Assembly (NCBI GenBank): GCA_963712065.1
Contig: CAVQGM010000001.1
Location: forward strand, 1,488,001 to 1,552,000
DNA: 64,000 nt
Reading direction: 5' to 3'
DNA from: CAVQGM01 sp963712065
Lineage (GTDB): Bacteria > Actinomycetota > Acidimicrobiia > Acidimicrobiales > Acidimicrobilacustridaceae
Part shown: positions 1 to 9,583 of the stretch, one piece after another
How positions within the stretch are numbered: position 1 is the stretch's first letter
Layout of the letters: each line of letters begins with the position of its first letter
Made by a program: the position numbers and the translations under genes
Notes under the pieces: generated by a model
Database searches by the model: none
What the model was told of the DNA's origin: nothing
The model's input: only the letters and a program-made list of their open reading frames with translations

Positions 1-2061
<2,061 letters not shown>

Positions 2062-2089
<28 letters not shown>

Positions 2090-2388
2090 GCGCGGTCACG
2101 GCGGCGGATCCGCAGCACCACCACGTCCACCGTGGCCGGCGGCCGGAACGCCCGGCGGGGGAGCGGCGGTCCGACCTCGAGCAGGTAGTCGCGCCGCCAG
2201 CGGCCGGCTCCGGGCGCCCGCCCCGCGGCCCATTGGCGGGCGATGCCGAGCGGCAGCAGCACGTCGGCGGCGACCGCCGCGGCGGCGACGAGTCGCCGGG
2301 CCCACCGGTCATCGAGTCGATGGAACCCCCACCGGGGCCTGGGCCCTGCTCGCCCGCTCGACGCGGGCGTCGGCGCCGCCCCGCGCAC
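2062..2388 (-). CDS. small hypothetical protein antisense to the lhr 3' end
   Basis: I do not recognise this protein. It is called because its codons show very high G/C at third positions through the segment LDDRWARRLVAAAAVAADV and on to the stop, and because its composition (Trp, Leu, Val, Asp) is unlike an antisense shadow. It overlaps the last 28 bases of the helicase gene, tail to tail. The N-terminus is uncertain. Upstream, an ATG at 2405-2407 opens MTVMVRRARGGADARVE with equally good codon use, but in another frame. The two frames would join at a G run near 2330, so the true gene may be 2062-2407 with an indel. An AGGGT-type box lies 6 nt before that ATG. Confidence 0.42.
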
Positions 2389-2466
2389 GACGCACCATCA
2401 CGGTCATGCCGCCACCCTCGCAGGCGCCGGGGGCCGGCCGCCACCGCGTTTGCGAGCGTTCGCCCC

Positions 2467-2472
2467 TAGCGT
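2467..2472 (+). promoter_or_regulatory. -10-like box TAGCGT, leaderless start of nei
   Basis: TAGCGT ends 6 nt before the GTG start of the glycosylase gene. There is no Shine-Dalgarno sequence between them, so a leaderless transcript is the simplest reading. Confidence 0.5.
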
Positions 2473-2478
2473 GACGGC

Positions 2479-3252
2479 GTGCCCGAGGGCGACACCATCC
2501 ACCGGACCGCGGCCCGGCTCCGGCCAGCCCTCGAGGGTCGGCCGCTCGTCCGGTTCGACGCTGCGAGGGTTCCCCGTCCCCACCCGAGCCCGGGCACCGT
2601 CATCGACGCCGTCGAGGCCCGGGGCAAGCACCTGCTCGTGCGCTTCGCCGACGGCCGCAGCCTCGACACCCACCTGCGCATGACCGGAAGCTGGCACCTC
2701 TACCGCCGAGGGGAGCGCTGGCGGAAGCCGGCGTACCTGGCCCGGGCGGTGCTCGAGGTCGAGGGGTGGACGGCGGTCTGCTTCGCGGCGCCGGTCGTCC
2801 GGCTCACGACCGGGGCCGCCGTGGCCCACCTCGGCCCCGACCTGTGCCGTGCCGACGCCGACCTCGACGACGTGGTGGCGCGGATGGGCACGCTGGCCGA
2901 TCCCGCCGCCACCGTGGCCGACGTGCTGGTCGACCAGCGCATCTGTTGCGGGGTCGGCAACGTCTACAAGAGCGAGGTCTGCTTCGCCTGTCGCATCCAC
3001 CCCCTGACCCCCATCGCCGCCGTCGACGCGGCGACCCGGCGGGAGCTGGCCGAGACCGCTACCCGGCTCCTGCGGGCCAACCTGGGCGGTGGGCCCCGCA
3101 CCACGGCGGCCGGGCCGCCCGGCACCGTCGCCGTGTACGGCCGCGCCCGCCGACCGTGCCGCCGCTGCGGCACACCGGTGTCGGTCGCCCGCACCGGTGA
3201 GCAGGCGCGGTCGACGTACTGGTGCCCGGTCTGCCAGCCGGCTCGGTCATGA
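2479..3252 (+). CDS. nei: Fpg/Nei-family DNA glycosylase (endonuclease VIII type)
   Basis: This is a base-excision repair enzyme that removes oxidised bases and nicks the abasic site. The 257-aa protein begins MPEGDT. After removal of Met, Pro becomes the N-terminal catalytic nucleophile, followed by the conserved Glu3; PEGDT is the actinobacterial Nei form rather than Fpg (PELPE). Lys50 in GKHLL is the conserved DNA-contacting lysine. A helix-two-turn-helix region with VGNVYKSE lies mid-protein. A C-terminal zinc finger has Cys pairs CRRC and CPVC flanking the catalytic Arg loop. The GTG start is fixed by the need for Pro at position 2. Exact substrate preference among Nei paralogues cannot be read from sequence. 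Confidence 0.9.
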   Translation: MPEGDTIHRTAARLRPALEGRPLVRFDAARVPRPHPSPGTVIDAVEARGKHLLVRFADGRSLDTHLRMTGSWHLYRRGERWRKPAYLARAVLEVEGWTAVCFAAPVVRLTTGAAVAHLGPDLCRADADLDDVVARMGTLADPAATVADVLVDQRICCGVGNVYKSEVCFACRIHPLTPIAAVDAATRRELAETATRLLRANLGGGPRTTAAGPPGTVAVYGRARRPCRRCGTPVSVARTGEQARSTYWCPVCQPARS

Positions 3253-3259
3253 TGGCCAC

Positions 3260-4612
3260 ATGGCCGTTCGACCTCAGGTGGTCGTCATCGGTGCCGGCTT
3301 CGGCGGGCTCAACGCCGCCAAGCGCCTCGAGGGCGAGGCCGTCGACGTCACCGTCATCGATCAGCACAACTACCACCAGTTCCAGCCGCTCCTGTACCAG
3401 GTCGCGACCGCCGGCCTGAACGCCGCCGACGTCGCCTACGCGGTCCGGGGGCTGTTCCGACGCCAGCAGCGGGTCTTCTTCAAGAAGGCGAAGGTGGTCG
3501 GCGTCGACTGGGACGAGCACGAGGTGCTCCTCGAGCACGACCACGCGGTGTCGTTCGACTACCTGGTCATCGCTGCTGGTTCGTCGACGAACTACTTCGA
3601 CCTCCCCGGGGCGGAGGACTTCGCCTTCCCCCTCTACGGGCTCGAGGACGCGGTCGCCTTGCGCAACCACGTCCTCAGCCTGTTCGAGGCGGCCGACTCG
3701 GTACCCGAGCTGGTCGACGACGGGATCCTCAACTTCGTCGTGGTCGGCGGGGGGCCGACCGGCGTCGAGGTCGCCGGCGCGCTGGCCGAGCTGGTGACCA
3801 AGGTGCTCGAGCAGGACTTCCACGACCTCGACGTCCACCGGAGCCGCATCATCCTCGTCGAGCAGGGCCCGGAGCTGCTCGCCGCCTTCAGCCCCAAGTC
3901 GAGGCGGTACGCGCGGCGGGAGCTCGAGCGCAAGGGCGTCGAGATCCGCACCGGGGTCGCCCTGCGGAGCATGACCGCCGAGCAGGTCGAGCTCGACACG
4001 GGCGAGTCCCTGCCCACCCGATGCCTGGTGTGGGGGGCGGGCGTGAAGGCCAACCCCCTCGCCGAGGCCCTCGGCATGCCGACCGGGCGCGGCGGGCGGG
4101 TCACGGTCGAGGCCGACCTGTCGCTGCCCGACCAGCCCAACGCCTTCCTGATCGGCGACATGGCCGACATCGCGGCGCCGGACGGGAGCCGCCTCCCCCA
4201 GCTCGCCCAGGTGGCCATCCAGGGGGGCAAGCACGCGTCGGAGCAGATCGTCCGCACCATCGAACGCCGACCGCGCACGGTGTTCCGCTACGTCGACAAG
4301 GGCACCATGGCGACGATCGGCCGCCGGGCCGCCGTCGCCGAGATGGCCGGTGGCCTCGAGCTCACCGGGCCGCTGGCCTGGCTCGCCTGGCTGGGCCTCC
4401 ACCTCATCTACCTCCTGGGTGTGCGCAACCGCGTGTCGGTCGTCGTGAACTGGGCCTGGAACTACTTCACCTGGGACCGCGGGCCGCGGCTCATCCTGCG
4501 GCCCGAGGAGCTGCCCCACACCCCCCACCCGCACGCCGACGCCGCCTTCCCCCGCCGCCTACGATCCGGCTCCACGTCCGGCTCCGTCGGCGCCGCCACC
4601 ACCGACGGCTGA
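3260..4612 (+). CDS. ndh: type II NADH dehydrogenase (NDH-2)
   Basis: A single-subunit, non-proton-pumping FAD enzyme that oxidises NADH and reduces quinone at the inner face of the membrane; 450 aa. The N-terminal FAD dinucleotide fold is VVVIGAGFGGLNAAK (about residues 7-21). The second, NADH-binding fold is NFVVVGGGPTGVEVAG (about 157-172). FLIGDMADI is the conserved FAD-contacting motif near residue 295. The C-terminal part holds an amphipathic/hydrophobic stretch (WLAWLGLHLIYLLGV) typical of NDH-2 membrane attachment. The chosen ATG lies 7 nt after the nei stop, and a CATGAT box ends 6 nt before it. In-frame sequence upstream is nei read in another frame. It gives this genome a third NADH/quinone entry route beside the two complex I clusters. 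Confidence 0.88.
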   Translation: MAVRPQVVVIGAGFGGLNAAKRLEGEAVDVTVIDQHNYHQFQPLLYQVATAGLNAADVAYAVRGLFRRQQRVFFKKAKVVGVDWDEHEVLLEHDHAVSFDYLVIAAGSSTNYFDLPGAEDFAFPLYGLEDAVALRNHVLSLFEAADSVPELVDDGILNFVVVGGGPTGVEVAGALAELVTKVLEQDFHDLDVHRSRIILVEQGPELLAAFSPKSRRYARRELERKGVEIRTGVALRSMTAEQVELDTGESLPTRCLVWGAGVKANPLAEALGMPTGRGGRVTVEADLSLPDQPNAFLIGDMADIAAPDGSRLPQLAQVAIQGGKHASEQIVRTIERRPRTVFRYVDKGTMATIGRRAAVAEMAGGLELTGPLAWLAWLGLHLIYLLGVRNRVSVVVNWAWNYFTWDRGPRLILRPEELPHTPHPHADAAFPRRLRSGSTSGSVGAATTDG

Positions 4613-4638
4613 CCGCGGGCGCCCCCCGAGGAGGATCG

Positions 4639-5025
4639 ATGCCCACAGCCCACGAGATGCGGATCCTGGTCGACCGCTACGTCCAGGCGATGAGCGAGGG
4701 AGACGAGGATGCCTACGTCGCCCTCTTCGCCGACGACGGCACCGTCGAGGATCCCGTCGGCTCGCCGGTGCGGAAGGGCCATGACGACATCCGGGCCTTC
4801 TGGGCCGAGGTGCACGCCCTGTCTTCGGACATCACCCTCGTGCTCACCGGACCGGTGCGGGTGGCCGGGTCGGAGCTGGCGTTCCCGATGGAGGCGGTCA
4901 CCCAGGTGGGCGACACCACCATGGTCGTCGACATCATCGACGTCTTCCGTGTCACCGACGACGGCAGGATCGCCGCCATGCGGGCCTACTGGGATCCAGC
5001 CGAGGTCCGCCCCGCCGAGGGCTAG
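4639..5025 (+). CDS. SnoaL-like / ketosteroid-isomerase-fold protein
   Basis: A 128-aa single-domain protein of the NTF2/SnoaL superfamily, with the pattern of steroid delta-isomerase-like members: N-terminal helix MRILVDRYVQAMSEGD, then YVALFADDGTVEDPVGS with the conserved acidic residue and DPVG turn, then G-H-DDIRAFW. The C-terminal strands (VVDIIDVFRVTDDGRIAAMRAYW) are typical of the fold. GAGGAGGAT sits 4-5 nt before the ATG and decides the start. The gene follows ndh by 26 nt and is probably co-transcribed. Substrate is unknown; the family includes isomerases, cyclases and non-enzymatic members. Confidence 0.75.
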   Translation: MPTAHEMRILVDRYVQAMSEGDEDAYVALFADDGTVEDPVGSPVRKGHDDIRAFWAEVHALSSDITLVLTGPVRVAGSELAFPMEAVTQVGDTTMVVDIIDVFRVTDDGRIAAMRAYWDPAEVRPAEG

Positions 5026-5031
5026 CTGCAC

Positions 5032-5057
5032 CCGACCATCAGGTTGCTGACGGTCGG
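5032..5057 (+). terminator. hairpin after the ndh-SnoaL pair
   Basis: CCGACC pairs with GGTCGG (6 bp). After one A.C mismatch, TCAG pairs with CTGA, closed by a GTTG tetraloop. It starts 7 nt after the SnoaL stop and has no T-tract. It is followed directly by the tRNA-like T-arm, so it may instead belong to that remnant. Confidence 0.4.
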
Positions 5058-5066
5058 CAGTGGGTT

Positions 5067-5093
5067 CTGGGTTCGAATCCCGGGGGGCGTACC
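5067..5093 (+). other. tRNA-like 3' fragment (T-arm plus acceptor 3' strand)
   Basis: The sequence reads as the 3' third of a tRNA. The T-stem CTGGG/CCCGG encloses the canonical loop TTCGAAT, followed by a 7-nt acceptor-like strand GGGGCGT, discriminator A and CC. I could not build an intact cloverleaf upstream: no D-arm, and no anticodon arm with T at loop position 2. The best 5' acceptor match (CCGCCCC at 5007-5013) lies inside the preceding coding sequence. A tRNA remnant or an integrase attachment-site copy is more likely than a working tRNA. Confidence 0.45.
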
Positions 5094-5179
5094 GACACCG
5101 CAGCTCACGGGCCTGTGGGCCATGCCCGGTGGGACGATCGCTCGCCGACGATCGGTCCGGGTGACCCGGGCAGCCCGGT

Positions 5180-5185
5180 TAGCGT
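5180..5185 (+). promoter_or_regulatory. -10-like box TAGCGT before the permease gene
   Basis: TAGCGT ends 7 nt before the ATG chosen for the permease. There is no Shine-Dalgarno sequence, so the gene is probably leaderless. A perfect palindrome, CCGGGT-G-ACCCGG, lies just upstream at 5157-5169 and could be an operator. Confidence 0.45.
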
Positions 5186-5192
5186 CGGACGG

Positions 5193-6560
5193 ATGGAGCC
5201 AGCGGGTCCCGGTCGCGCCTCGGGACGACGGGAGGGGCCGACCCTGCGGCGGGTGCTGGGGCCGTGGCTGCTCGGCATCCTGGTGGTCGGCGACATCCTC
5301 GGGGCCGGGATCTACATCCTCGTCGGCGAGGTGGCGGCCGACGTCGGCGGGCTCGTCTGGCTCCCGTTCCTGGTCGCCCTCGTCCTCGCCGCCCTCACGG
5401 TGACGTCCTACGCCGAGCTGGTAGCGGCCTATCCCCACGCCGCCGGGTCGGCGCACTGGGTCAAGGTCGCCTACGGCCGCAAGACCCTGACGTTCCTGGT
5501 CGGCTACGTGGTGGCGGCGTCGGCGATGTCGACCGCCGCCGCGGTATCGCGTGCCGTCGGCGGACAGTACCTCAAGGTGTTCGTCGACGTCCCCGTGGTC
5601 CCGGTGGCGGCGGCCGTCGTGGCGGTGCTCGCCACGATCACCTGGATCGGCATCTCCGAGTCGGCTCGGGCCAACGCCGTGATGACGGTCGTCGAGGTCG
5701 GCGGGCTCGTCCTCGTCGTGACCGCCGGGATCAGCGGGGTCGTCGCCGGTGACGCCGACTGGTCCCGCCTCACCGACACCGGTCCCACCGACCCGGGGGC
5801 GTTCGGGCTCGTCGCCGCCGTCGCGCTGTCGTTCTTCGCCTACCTGGGGTTTGAGGACGCGGTCCACCTGGCCGAGGAGGTGCGGGACCCGGCACGGAGC
5901 TTCCCCCGCGCCCTCTTCGGCGGCGTTGCCGTGGTCGGTCTCCTCTACCTCGGCGTCACCCTGTCGGCCGGCGTCCTCGTCGACGCCGGCGACCTTGCGG
6001 CGTCCGAGACGCCGCTTCTCCAGGTCATCGAGACCGGGCCGTTCCCGGTGACCGATCGTGCCTTCGCCGCCATCGCACTGGTCGCGGTGGCCAACACCGC
6101 GCTCATCGCCATCACCACCGCGTCCCGCCAGGTGTACGGGCTCGCCGAGCAGCGATCGATCCCCTCGCTGCTGGGGCGGATCGGACGGCGGCGCACCCCC
6201 GGGCCGGCGATCCTGGGTGTCGCCGCGGTCACGACGGCACTGGCGACCACCGGCGGCGTCCGGGATCTGGCCGAAACCACCGTCGTCCTGCTCCTCGCCG
6301 TGTTCGCCACGGTGAACGTGACCGTGCTCGTGCTGCGCCGACGAACGGCGGGCTTGTGGCATGCGGACGACCGTCGGCGGGGCGCCCCGGCAGCGGTCCC
6401 GGCGGTCGGCGCGACCGGCAGCCTCGTCCTGCTGGTCGACGCCGTCGCCGTCGGGGGCGTTGGGCTCCTCGTGCGGGTCGCAGCGTTGCTTGCGATCGGC
6501 CTGGTGCTCTACGCCCTCACCCGTCGCGACCGTGGCGGAACGCGGGCAGCGACGTCATGA
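5193..6560 (+). CDS. APC-superfamily amino acid permease
   Basis: A 455-aa inner-membrane transporter of the amino acid-polyamine-organocation superfamily, with about 12 hydrophobic segments. TM1 carries the unwound-helix motif LVVGDILGAGIYILVG, the substrate-binding GxG signature of this family. SYAELVAAYPHAAGSAHWV matches the TM2-3 loop, and SFFAYLGFEDAVHLAEEV is the conserved TM6 region. The loop after TM8 has the usual ASRQVYGLAEQ. The ATG at 5193 is preferred over an in-frame start 26 codons earlier because it places the -10-like box correctly and the extra residues are not hydrophobic. The substrate cannot be told from sequence. The 3' end overlaps a decayed minus-strand gene. Confidence 0.85.
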   Translation: MEPAGPGRASGRREGPTLRRVLGPWLLGILVVGDILGAGIYILVGEVAADVGGLVWLPFLVALVLAALTVTSYAELVAAYPHAAGSAHWVKVAYGRKTLTFLVGYVVAASAMSTAAAVSRAVGGQYLKVFVDVPVVPVAAAVVAVLATITWIGISESARANAVMTVVEVGGLVLVVTAGISGVVAGDADWSRLTDTGPTDPGAFGLVAAVALSFFAYLGFEDAVHLAEEVRDPARSFPRALFGGVAVVGLLYLGVTLSAGVLVDAGDLAASETPLLQVIETGPFPVTDRAFAAIALVAVANTALIAITTASRQVYGLAEQRSIPSLLGRIGRRRTPGPAILGVAAVTTALATTGGVRDLAETTVVLLLAVFATVNVTVLVLRRRTAGLWHADDRRRGAPAAVPAVGATGSLVLLVDAVAVGGVGLLVRVAALLAIGLVLYALTRRDRGGTRAATS

Positions 6561-6930
6561 GCCACGATGTGCGGTCTTCGGCGAGCAGCCCTCCGACGAG
6601 GTGCGGCGTGACGGTCAGGCGCAGTTGCGTTCCACCCAGACGGGCCCTCGTGCACGGCCACGACCTCGGGGGCCTCGAGGATGGCCGTCGCCTCGTCATG
6701 CGCCTCCTGGGAGGGCTCGACCCCTCCCACCCCCGGGCCGCCGGTGCCGACGGCCGTCGCCTCGCGATGGGCGTTGGAGACACGGCGTAGTCGTCTTCGA
6801 GCTCGGCGGGGACGAGCCGTTCGAGCTCGCCGAGGTGGGGCGTCGATCTCGAGACGGGACTCGATGCCGCTGATGTTGCTGGCTGTCCCCGACTCCACTT
6901 CAGATGGGTGGCTGGCCTCGTCGGCGACGA
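6517..6930 (-). pseudogene. decayed unidentified minus-strand gene
   Basis: Third-position G/C marks a former coding stretch that changes frame at least twice. One frame gives SNISGIESRLEIDAP, the next HLGELERLVPAELEDDYAV, the next SNAHREATAV up to EATAILEAPEVVAVHEG, and a final one ends LRLTVTPHLVGGLLAEDRTS before a stop at 6517. I do not recognise the family. The first part faintly recalls Phd/YefM antitoxins, but not enough to name it. It overlaps the permease 3' end tail to tail and starts the accessory region. Confidence 0.4.
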
Positions 6931-7044
6931 CGTCCACGGTCGTCAACGCGCGAGTGCCGCGTCAGGCAAGGCTTGCGCCGTCGATGCACGCTCCGTCCCG
7001 GAGTCCTGGGTCAGTCGGGCGATCAACGAGGTGTCGTCTGCAGC

Positions 7045-7137
7045 GCTCCCATCTGGTCGGGGACAGTTACTCGCGCGTTCGCCATCGACGTGCGCTCCCG
7101 TCGGGTTGTCGGTTGGCGCGTCACCACGTCGATGCGC
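7045..7137 (+). mobile_element. IS3/IS481-type transposase (integrase core) fragment
   Basis: One plus-strand frame reads IWSGTVTRAFAIDVRSRRVVG followed by WRVTTSM. This matches the stretch of IS3-family OrfB (DDE integrase core) that normally reads like TWSG-VYVAFVIDVFSRRIVGWRVSTSM, including the second catalytic Asp (A-I-D-V). Only about 30 residues survive, with no transposase context on either side. Confidence 0.6.
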
Positions 7138-7212
7138 CCAGGACGCCGGACGGAAGTGGGCGGCGATGGGTGAGGGACGACCCGACAACCGACCGGGACG
7201 ATCGCACCGGAC

Positions 7213-7302
7213 GCCGCCACCCACCGCCGCGTCGACCTCGGCGGCCATCAGCGGCCAGGCGAACTCGCGCACCATCTCCCGCAGGAGGTCGTTCTCGTCG
7301 CC
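7213..7302 (-). mobile_element. IS256 (Mutator) family transposase N-terminal fragment
   Basis: The minus strand reads DENDLLREMVREFAWPLMAA then EVDAAVGGG. This is the N-terminal signature of IS256-family transposases (LLREM...ALM.AEVDALCGA). The catalytic domain is absent. Its upstream edge lies within about 17 bases of the SARP-derived fragment, so a recombination or insertion joint probably lies near 7303-7319. Confidence 0.6.
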
Positions 7303-7318
7303 GTCGGGGCGCGCCACA

Positions 7319-7545
7319 GACCTGGCGTGGGACACCGGGAACCTCCCCCAGTTCGGTGTCGCCGTCCAGGGCCCGGCGGCCGCGATCGCCACCGACGATC
7401 CCGTCGGGGCGGCGCGGCTGTGGGGCGCCGCGAGTCTGCTCATCCCTCCATGGCCGCTGTTCGTGCGACGGTACGGCGAGGTGCTCGATCCGGTACGACG
7501 GGCCTGGGGCGAGGCGTTCGACCGCGAGATCGAGGTGGGGCGCGG
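7319..7545 (+). pseudogene. duplicated 3' fragment of the SARP regulator gene
   Basis: About 76 residues (LAWDTGNLPQFGVAVQGPAA, then ARLWGAASLLIPPWPLFVRR, then RRAWGEAFDREIEVGR) align without gaps to the C-terminus of the SARP/ATPase/TPR regulator encoded 2 kb downstream (LAWETGNLSQFGIAVQGAAT, ARLWGAASTLIPPWPLFLRR). Similarity is also plain at the nucleotide level, so this is a tandem-duplication remnant or the end of a lost paralogue. It has no start and loses similarity after about 7545. Confidence 0.8.
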
Positions 7546-7712
7546 CTGGACCCCGAACAGACTCGGGCCGGTCTGGGGGACATCCTCGACGCCGACGCGA
7601 CCGGGACACCACCGGGACGCGACCGTTCGACGTGAGGATGGGTGGGCTTGGGCCACCGATCCCCGGTTGTGGGTCGCGCTCGCGATCTGACGCCCGGCGC
7701 TCGGCACCCGCC

Positions 7713-7718
7713 TAGGGT
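7713..7718 (+). promoter_or_regulatory. -10-like box TAGGGT of the DUF4397 gene
   Basis: TAGGGT lies 30 nt before the ATG, with a purine-rich Shine-Dalgarno (GAGGAAAGGGAG) in between. This gene is therefore leadered, unlike many neighbours with the same hexamer next to the start. Confidence 0.4.
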
Positions 7719-7748
7719 GAGGTCCACGCCGAGGAAAGGGAGCGAACG

Positions 7749-8585
7749 ATGAAGAGAGCACTCATGGTCCTGGCCACGGCGGCGCTGCTCGCCGTGGTGG
7801 CGCCGTCCGGTCCGGTCGGCGCGCAGGCCACCACCGACGTGTACGTCGTGCACGGACTCAACCTCGGAGGCCAGTCCTCCCCGGGCGAAGGCGGGGCGAA
7901 CGTGACCGTCTGCTCAGGTGACACCACCCTCATCCCCGACTTCCAGTTCGGCGAGGTCGCCGGGCCGCTCGCCCTTCCGTCGGGTCAGTCGGTGCCCGTG
8001 CAGGTCTACGTGAACGGCGCCGAGGACCCGAACCCGGTCGATTGCGCCGATCCCCAGGAGGACCTGCTCATCGACCAGACGGTGACGCCCGGGGGTGCCG
8101 CGGTCGCGCTCGTGGCCACGGCCAACGGCGAGCAGTTCGTCCCCGAGCTGCTGCCCGTCCCCCTGGACGTGTCCTGCGTCGACGCCGGCACCGGCCGGGC
8201 CGTCGCCGTGCACGCGGCCAACGCCCCCACCGTCGACGTCGTCAACACCGATCTCGGCGTGAGCGTCGGCACGATCTCGTACGGTGAGCAGATCTCGGGG
8301 CCGTTGCCGGTGGGCACGTACGGCATCGAGGTCTACGTCGTCGACGGCCCGCCCGATCCGGCCCTGGCCTTCGACTTCCCGGTGCCGGACGGTGTCGCCT
8401 CGATCGGCTACGCGGTGGGCGGCCAGCCGACGGCGTCGCCCGAGCCGACGACCTCCCCGCTGGTGATCATCCCCCAGACCATCGCCGTGGGCACCTGCAC
8501 CACCCCGGCGACGCCGGCGCCGACGAGCCCCCCGCCGACGGCAGCGGCCACGACCGCCTCGGCCCAGCCCAGCTTCACCGGCTGA
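7749..8585 (+). CDS. secreted DUF4397-domain protein with C-terminal QPSFTG
   Basis: A 278-aa exported protein of unknown role. Residues 1-26 form a Sec signal peptide: MKRALMVLATAALLAVV, then a cleavage-like VGAQA. DUF4397-type repeats follow: TDVYVVHGLNLGG; VPVQVYVNGAEDP; GRAVAVHAANAPTVDVVNTD; TYGIEVYVVDGPPDPAL. DUF4397 proteins are small beta-sandwich extracellular proteins. A Pro/Thr/Ala-rich tail of about 60 residues ends exactly at QPSFTG-stop, with no membrane segment. The nearby cysteine-rich secreted protein ends QPQFTG-stop. A strong Shine-Dalgarno precedes the ATG. Confidence 0.75.
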   Translation: MKRALMVLATAALLAVVAPSGPVGAQATTDVYVVHGLNLGGQSSPGEGGANVTVCSGDTTLIPDFQFGEVAGPLALPSGQSVPVQVYVNGAEDPNPVDCADPQEDLLIDQTVTPGGAAVALVATANGEQFVPELLPVPLDVSCVDAGTGRAVAVHAANAPTVDVVNTDLGVSVGTISYGEQISGPLPVGTYGIEVYVVDGPPDPALAFDFPVPDGVASIGYAVGGQPTASPEPTTSPLVIIPQTIAVGTCTTPATPAPTSPPPTAAATTASAQPSFTG

Positions 8586-8613
8586 CGGTCGAACGCCCGG
8601 ATCGCTCCGTCCG

Positions 8614-9574
8614 ATGAGGAGCGTCGGGACGGTGACGGCGTGCGCGGTGCTCGCCCTGGCGTCGGCCGGTTGCGCCGGCGACGGGGGCGAGCACCGCGTC
8701 GCCGGCGCCCCCACCGCCCCGTCGGTCGAGCTCCCGGTCGCGGTCGAGACGATCTCCGTCGTGCCGGTCACCAGCACGACCAGCGCCGACGTGTACGCAC
8801 CGACCGAGGGTGCGGGCTCGCCCGTCGTGGTGCTCTTCCACGGGCTGGCGCCGGAGATGAGCGCCCCGTCCACGATGCGCGAGGACCTGTCGCCCCTGGC
8901 TGAGGCAGTGGCGGAGCAGGGCCCCGTGGTCGTCAACGCCTCGTAACACGGCCACCACCCCCGACGACGCAATCGGGACCACGACCTGCGCACTTCAGGT
9001 GGCCGCCGAGACGGCCGCCGACCACGGGGGTGACCCCGACCGGCTCGTCTTGGTCGGTCACTCGGCGGGCGCCCTCCCCACCCTCGCCTACGGGCTCGAT
9101 TCACCCCTGCTGGCCGCCCCCTCGTCGACTGCGCCGCCGAGGCCACGACCGCCGATGTGGTGCCCGACGCCGTGGTCACGCTCGCCGGCGGGTCCGACAT
9201 CCGCCTCGTGGCCTCGATGACCCCGGCGCTGGCCCGGCGAGCGGCCACGGACGAGCAGTTGGACGGCCTGGACCCGAAGCTGCTGATCACCGCTCGAGGC
9301 AACCCGGGACTGGCGACGTGGATCGCTCCTGCCCCGGCGGGAGCAGTGGGGTTCGCCACACCCGAGGGCTCGGTCGCGGTGTACGACGCCCTCATGGCCG
9401 CCGGCTACCGGGCCATCGCTGCTGGACCCTCCGCTCGCCACCCATGACGGTCTCACCCAGGCCGACAGCGAGGACCTGCGTCGTTCGGTCGAGCTGGTCA
9501 CGACCGCGGTCGCCGCCCAGGGACGAGTCGCACCCGACACTGGTCCGCCACCGGGGCTCAGGGCCGATGGGTAG
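8614..9574 (+). pseudogene. alpha/beta hydrolase lipoprotein, broken by three frameshifts
   Basis: The first frame gives a lipoprotein signal (MRSVGTVTACAVLALASAGC) and SPVVVLFHGLAPEMS, the oxyanion-hole strand of alpha/beta hydrolases, then stops at 8946. The next frame, from 8948, gives TTPDDAIGTTTCALQVAAET and RLVLVGHSAGALPTLAYG, with the nucleophile elbow GHSAG. A third frame from about 9125 gives DCAAEATTADVVPDAVVTLA and onward to GYRAIAA. A fourth gives LLDPPLATHDGLTQADSEDL and ends at TAG 9572-9574. All four joined make one esterase/lipase-like protein of about 318 aa. The His of the triad is probably the one in ATHDG. Confidence 0.75.
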
Positions 9575-9577
9575 GGT
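9572..9577 (+). promoter_or_regulatory. -10-like box TAGGGT, leaderless start of the SARP gene
   Basis: TAGGGT ends 6 nt before the GTG start codon and overlaps the last codon of the hydrolase remnant. There is no Shine-Dalgarno sequence. Confidence 0.5.
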
Positions 9578-9583
9578 CGTGCG

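Larger units (their letters stand above)
6931..7748. other. insertion-element and pseudogene graveyard
   Basis: There is no intact gene in this stretch. It contains three recognisable fragments (an IS3-like integrase core, an IS256-like N-terminus and a SARP-regulator 3' end), listed separately, in mixed orientations and nearly abutting. I see no terminal inverted repeats or target-site duplications. The pieces between them (6931-7044, 7138-7212, 7546-7712) show nothing I can identify. The last bases hold the promoter and leader of the DUF4397 gene. Confidence 0.55.

Noticed and set aside
5007..5093. A complete class II tRNA gene
   Set aside because: CCGCCCC at 5007-5013 pairs with six of seven acceptor bases, but it lies in the end of a coding gene, and no D-arm or valid anticodon loop fits in between.
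6517..6930. Phd/YefM-RelE toxin-antitoxin module
   Set aside because: Only a vague likeness over a short segment, in broken frames, with no recognisable toxin.
7045..7302. Intact insertion sequences
   Set aside because: Only about 30 residues of each transposase remain, in opposite orientations. No terminal inverted repeats or target duplications were seen.
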